7,192 nt of DNA from JBEEJZ01 sp041168905. GTDB lineage: Bacteria; Pseudomonadota; Gammaproteobacteria; Burkholderiales; Burkholderiaceae_C. The stretch is taken from NCBI GenBank assembly GCA_041168905.1, contig JBEEJZ010000147.1, positions 1-7,192 on the forward strand, read 5' to 3'. The notes under the pieces are model-generated. The model saw only the letters and a program-made list of their open reading frames with translations, did no database searches and was not told the origin of the DNA. Positions 6,434 to 7,192 of the stretch are shown here, piece after piece; the first letter of the stretch is position 1; each line of letters starts with the position of its first letter. Both the position numbers and the translations under genes were made by a program.

Positions 6434-6530
6434 CGTGTCTCGCATCAAGTTAGCTACGGTGGCCTGTGCCACCCTGCGATGCTAAGGACGACGACAAAAC
6501 AAGATGTTGCGCTGCATCAAACACAGGTCA

Positions 6531-6540
6531 CACAGCTGTG
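6531..6540. promoter_or_regulatory. Perfect 10-bp palindrome in the gap before the flavoprotein gene
   Basis: CACAGCTGTG is a perfect palindrome, preceded nine bases earlier by another CACAG (6522-6526). It sits near the middle of the 147-bp gap between the glutamate synthase-like stop and the flavoprotein start, a plausible place for an operator. No promoter boxes are convincing here and the palindrome may be chance. No terminator with a T-run is visible in the gap. Confidence 0.2.
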
Positions 6541-6580
6541 CTGAAGATGGCATGGCAGCAGTGAACTCTGTGCCCGTAGG

Positions 6581-7192
6581 CTACAGGCCAAAACGCTGTG
6601 CCTGCGCCAACGGCCAGGCCTGCTGGTAGATCAGCGGCAGGGCGCTCAGGTCATCTTGCAGCAGCGCCCCGTCGGGGATTTGCGTCAGCACGGTTTGCGC
6701 CAGGGAGCGCACGCGGTGGTCGGTGCCCCGGCGCACGATGTGGTGGGCCGTGATCTCGCTGGGGTGGTGCAGCCCGGCGGCCTGCACCAGCTCTTGCAGG
6801 GCATGCAGGGTTTGCTGATGGAAGTTGAACACGCGCTGGGCCTTGTCGGGCACCACCAGGGACTGCTGGCGCAGCGGGTCTTGCGTGGTCACGCCGGTGG
6901 GGCAGTGGCCCGTGTGGCAGTGCTGCGCCTGGATGCAGCCCAGCGCGAACATGAAACCGCGCGCACTGTTGCACCAGTCCGCCCCCAGGGCCATGAGCCG
7001 AGCAATGTCAAAAGCGCTCACCACCTTGCCCGCACAGCCCACCTTGACACGCTCGCGCAGGCCGGCGCCGCGCAGGGTGTTGTGCACCAGCAGCAGGCCC
7101 TCCTGCAACGGCGAGCCCACATGATCGGTGAACTCCAGCGGCGAGGCGCCGGTGCCGCCCTCGGCCCCGTCGACGACGATGAAGTCCGGCGT
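6581..7192 (-). CDS. FMN-binding glutamate synthase-like protein (partial, 5' end beyond window)
   Basis: C-terminal 203 residues of a protein from the stand-alone glutamate synthase central-domain family (COG0069 type, FMN-binding). The frame is open to the right edge. The visible part starts in the barrel with TPDFIVVDGAEGGTGASP, the conserved FMN/substrate segment of GltB. It continues with VGCAGKVVSAFDIARLMALGA (phosphate binding) and then ALGCIQAQHCHTGHCPTGV. There Cys86, Cys92 and Cys97 of the visible part (C-x5-C-x4-C) match the [3Fe-4S] ligands of glutamate synthase. About 100 further residues form a C-terminal tail ending at a TAG. Unlike full GltB there is no glutamate-synthase beta-helix domain after this, which places it in the single-domain family of roughly 500-550 residues. 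Family members lack a proven general role; amide-nitrogen transfer in the large enzyme does not automatically apply. Confidence 0.9.
   Translation of the reverse strand, partial: TPDFIVVDGAEGGTGASPLEFTDHVGSPLQEGLLLVHNTLRGAGLRERVKVGCAGKVVSAFDIARLMALGADWCNSARGFMFALGCIQAQHCHTGHCPTGVTTQDPLRQQSLVVPDKAQRVFNFHQQTLHALQELVQAAGLHHPSEITAHHIVRRGTDHRVRSLAQTVLTQIPDGALLQDDLSALPLIYQQAWPLAQAQRFGL

Noticed and set aside
6497..6518. Possible intrinsic terminator after the glutamate synthase-like gene
   Set aside because: GATG/CATC gives only four pairs and the following T-rich stretch is interrupted by G, which is too weak to call.
1..7192. CRISPR arrays, tRNA or rRNA genes, insertion-sequence ends, phage or defence genes
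   Set aside because: No regularly spaced direct repeats, no tRNA-like cloverleaf, no transposase or integrase motifs were seen on either strand. The window reads as ordinary chromosomal metabolism and transport genes.

Overview
The window is high-GC, gene-dense bacterial DNA. Every gene I can support lies on the minus strand, so transcription runs right to left. Protein resemblance (a Tat-exported polyamine-type binding protein and a long nitronate-monooxygenase relative) and a GC-rich intergenic repeat of a type I remember from Acidovorax, Rhodoferax and Polaromonas intergenic regions point to a betaproteobacterium of the Comamonadaceae. That placement is from memory, not from a search.

Layout in transcription order: (1) 7192-6581, the C-terminal 203 residues of a stand-alone FMN-dependent glutamate synthase-like protein with an intact three-cysteine [3Fe-4S] motif, cut by the window edge; (2) 6433-5180, a nitronate monooxygenase / 2-nitropropane dioxygenase family flavoprotein with a cysteine-rich tail; (3) 5115-4234, a transglutaminase-like cysteine hydrolase with a full Cys-His-Asp triad; (4) 4121-3087, a PotA-type ABC ATPase with a C-terminal TOBE-like extension; (5) 3011-1728, a PotD/PotF-type periplasmic binding protein with a twin-arginine signal; (6) 1558-650, a PotB-type permease; (7) 653 to the left edge, a PotC-type permease that overlaps gene 6 by ATGA and is cut by the window edge.

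Genes 4-7 form a complete ABC importer of the spermidine/putrescine class (ATPase, binding protein, two permeases). The substrate is probably a polyamine or another small cationic or organic amine, but sequence alone does not fix it. Genes 1-3 share the strand but are separated by 64-147 bp gaps and may be independent units. The shared theme is nitrogen metabolism (glutamate synthase-like, nitro-compound oxidation, amine import), which is suggestive only.

The most unusual non-coding structure is the 169-bp gap between the binding-protein and first permease genes. It holds a repeat made of three short blocks followed by their reverse complements in the same block order, so three hairpins are possible but each adjacent pair is mutually exclusive. 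Small hairpins also abut the start codons of the ATPase and transglutaminase genes, neither of which has a recognisable Shine-Dalgarno sequence. I see no RNA genes, insertion sequences, CRISPR arrays or phage genes, and no convincing sign of a wholly new system. No stretch longer than 169 bases lacks a gene.
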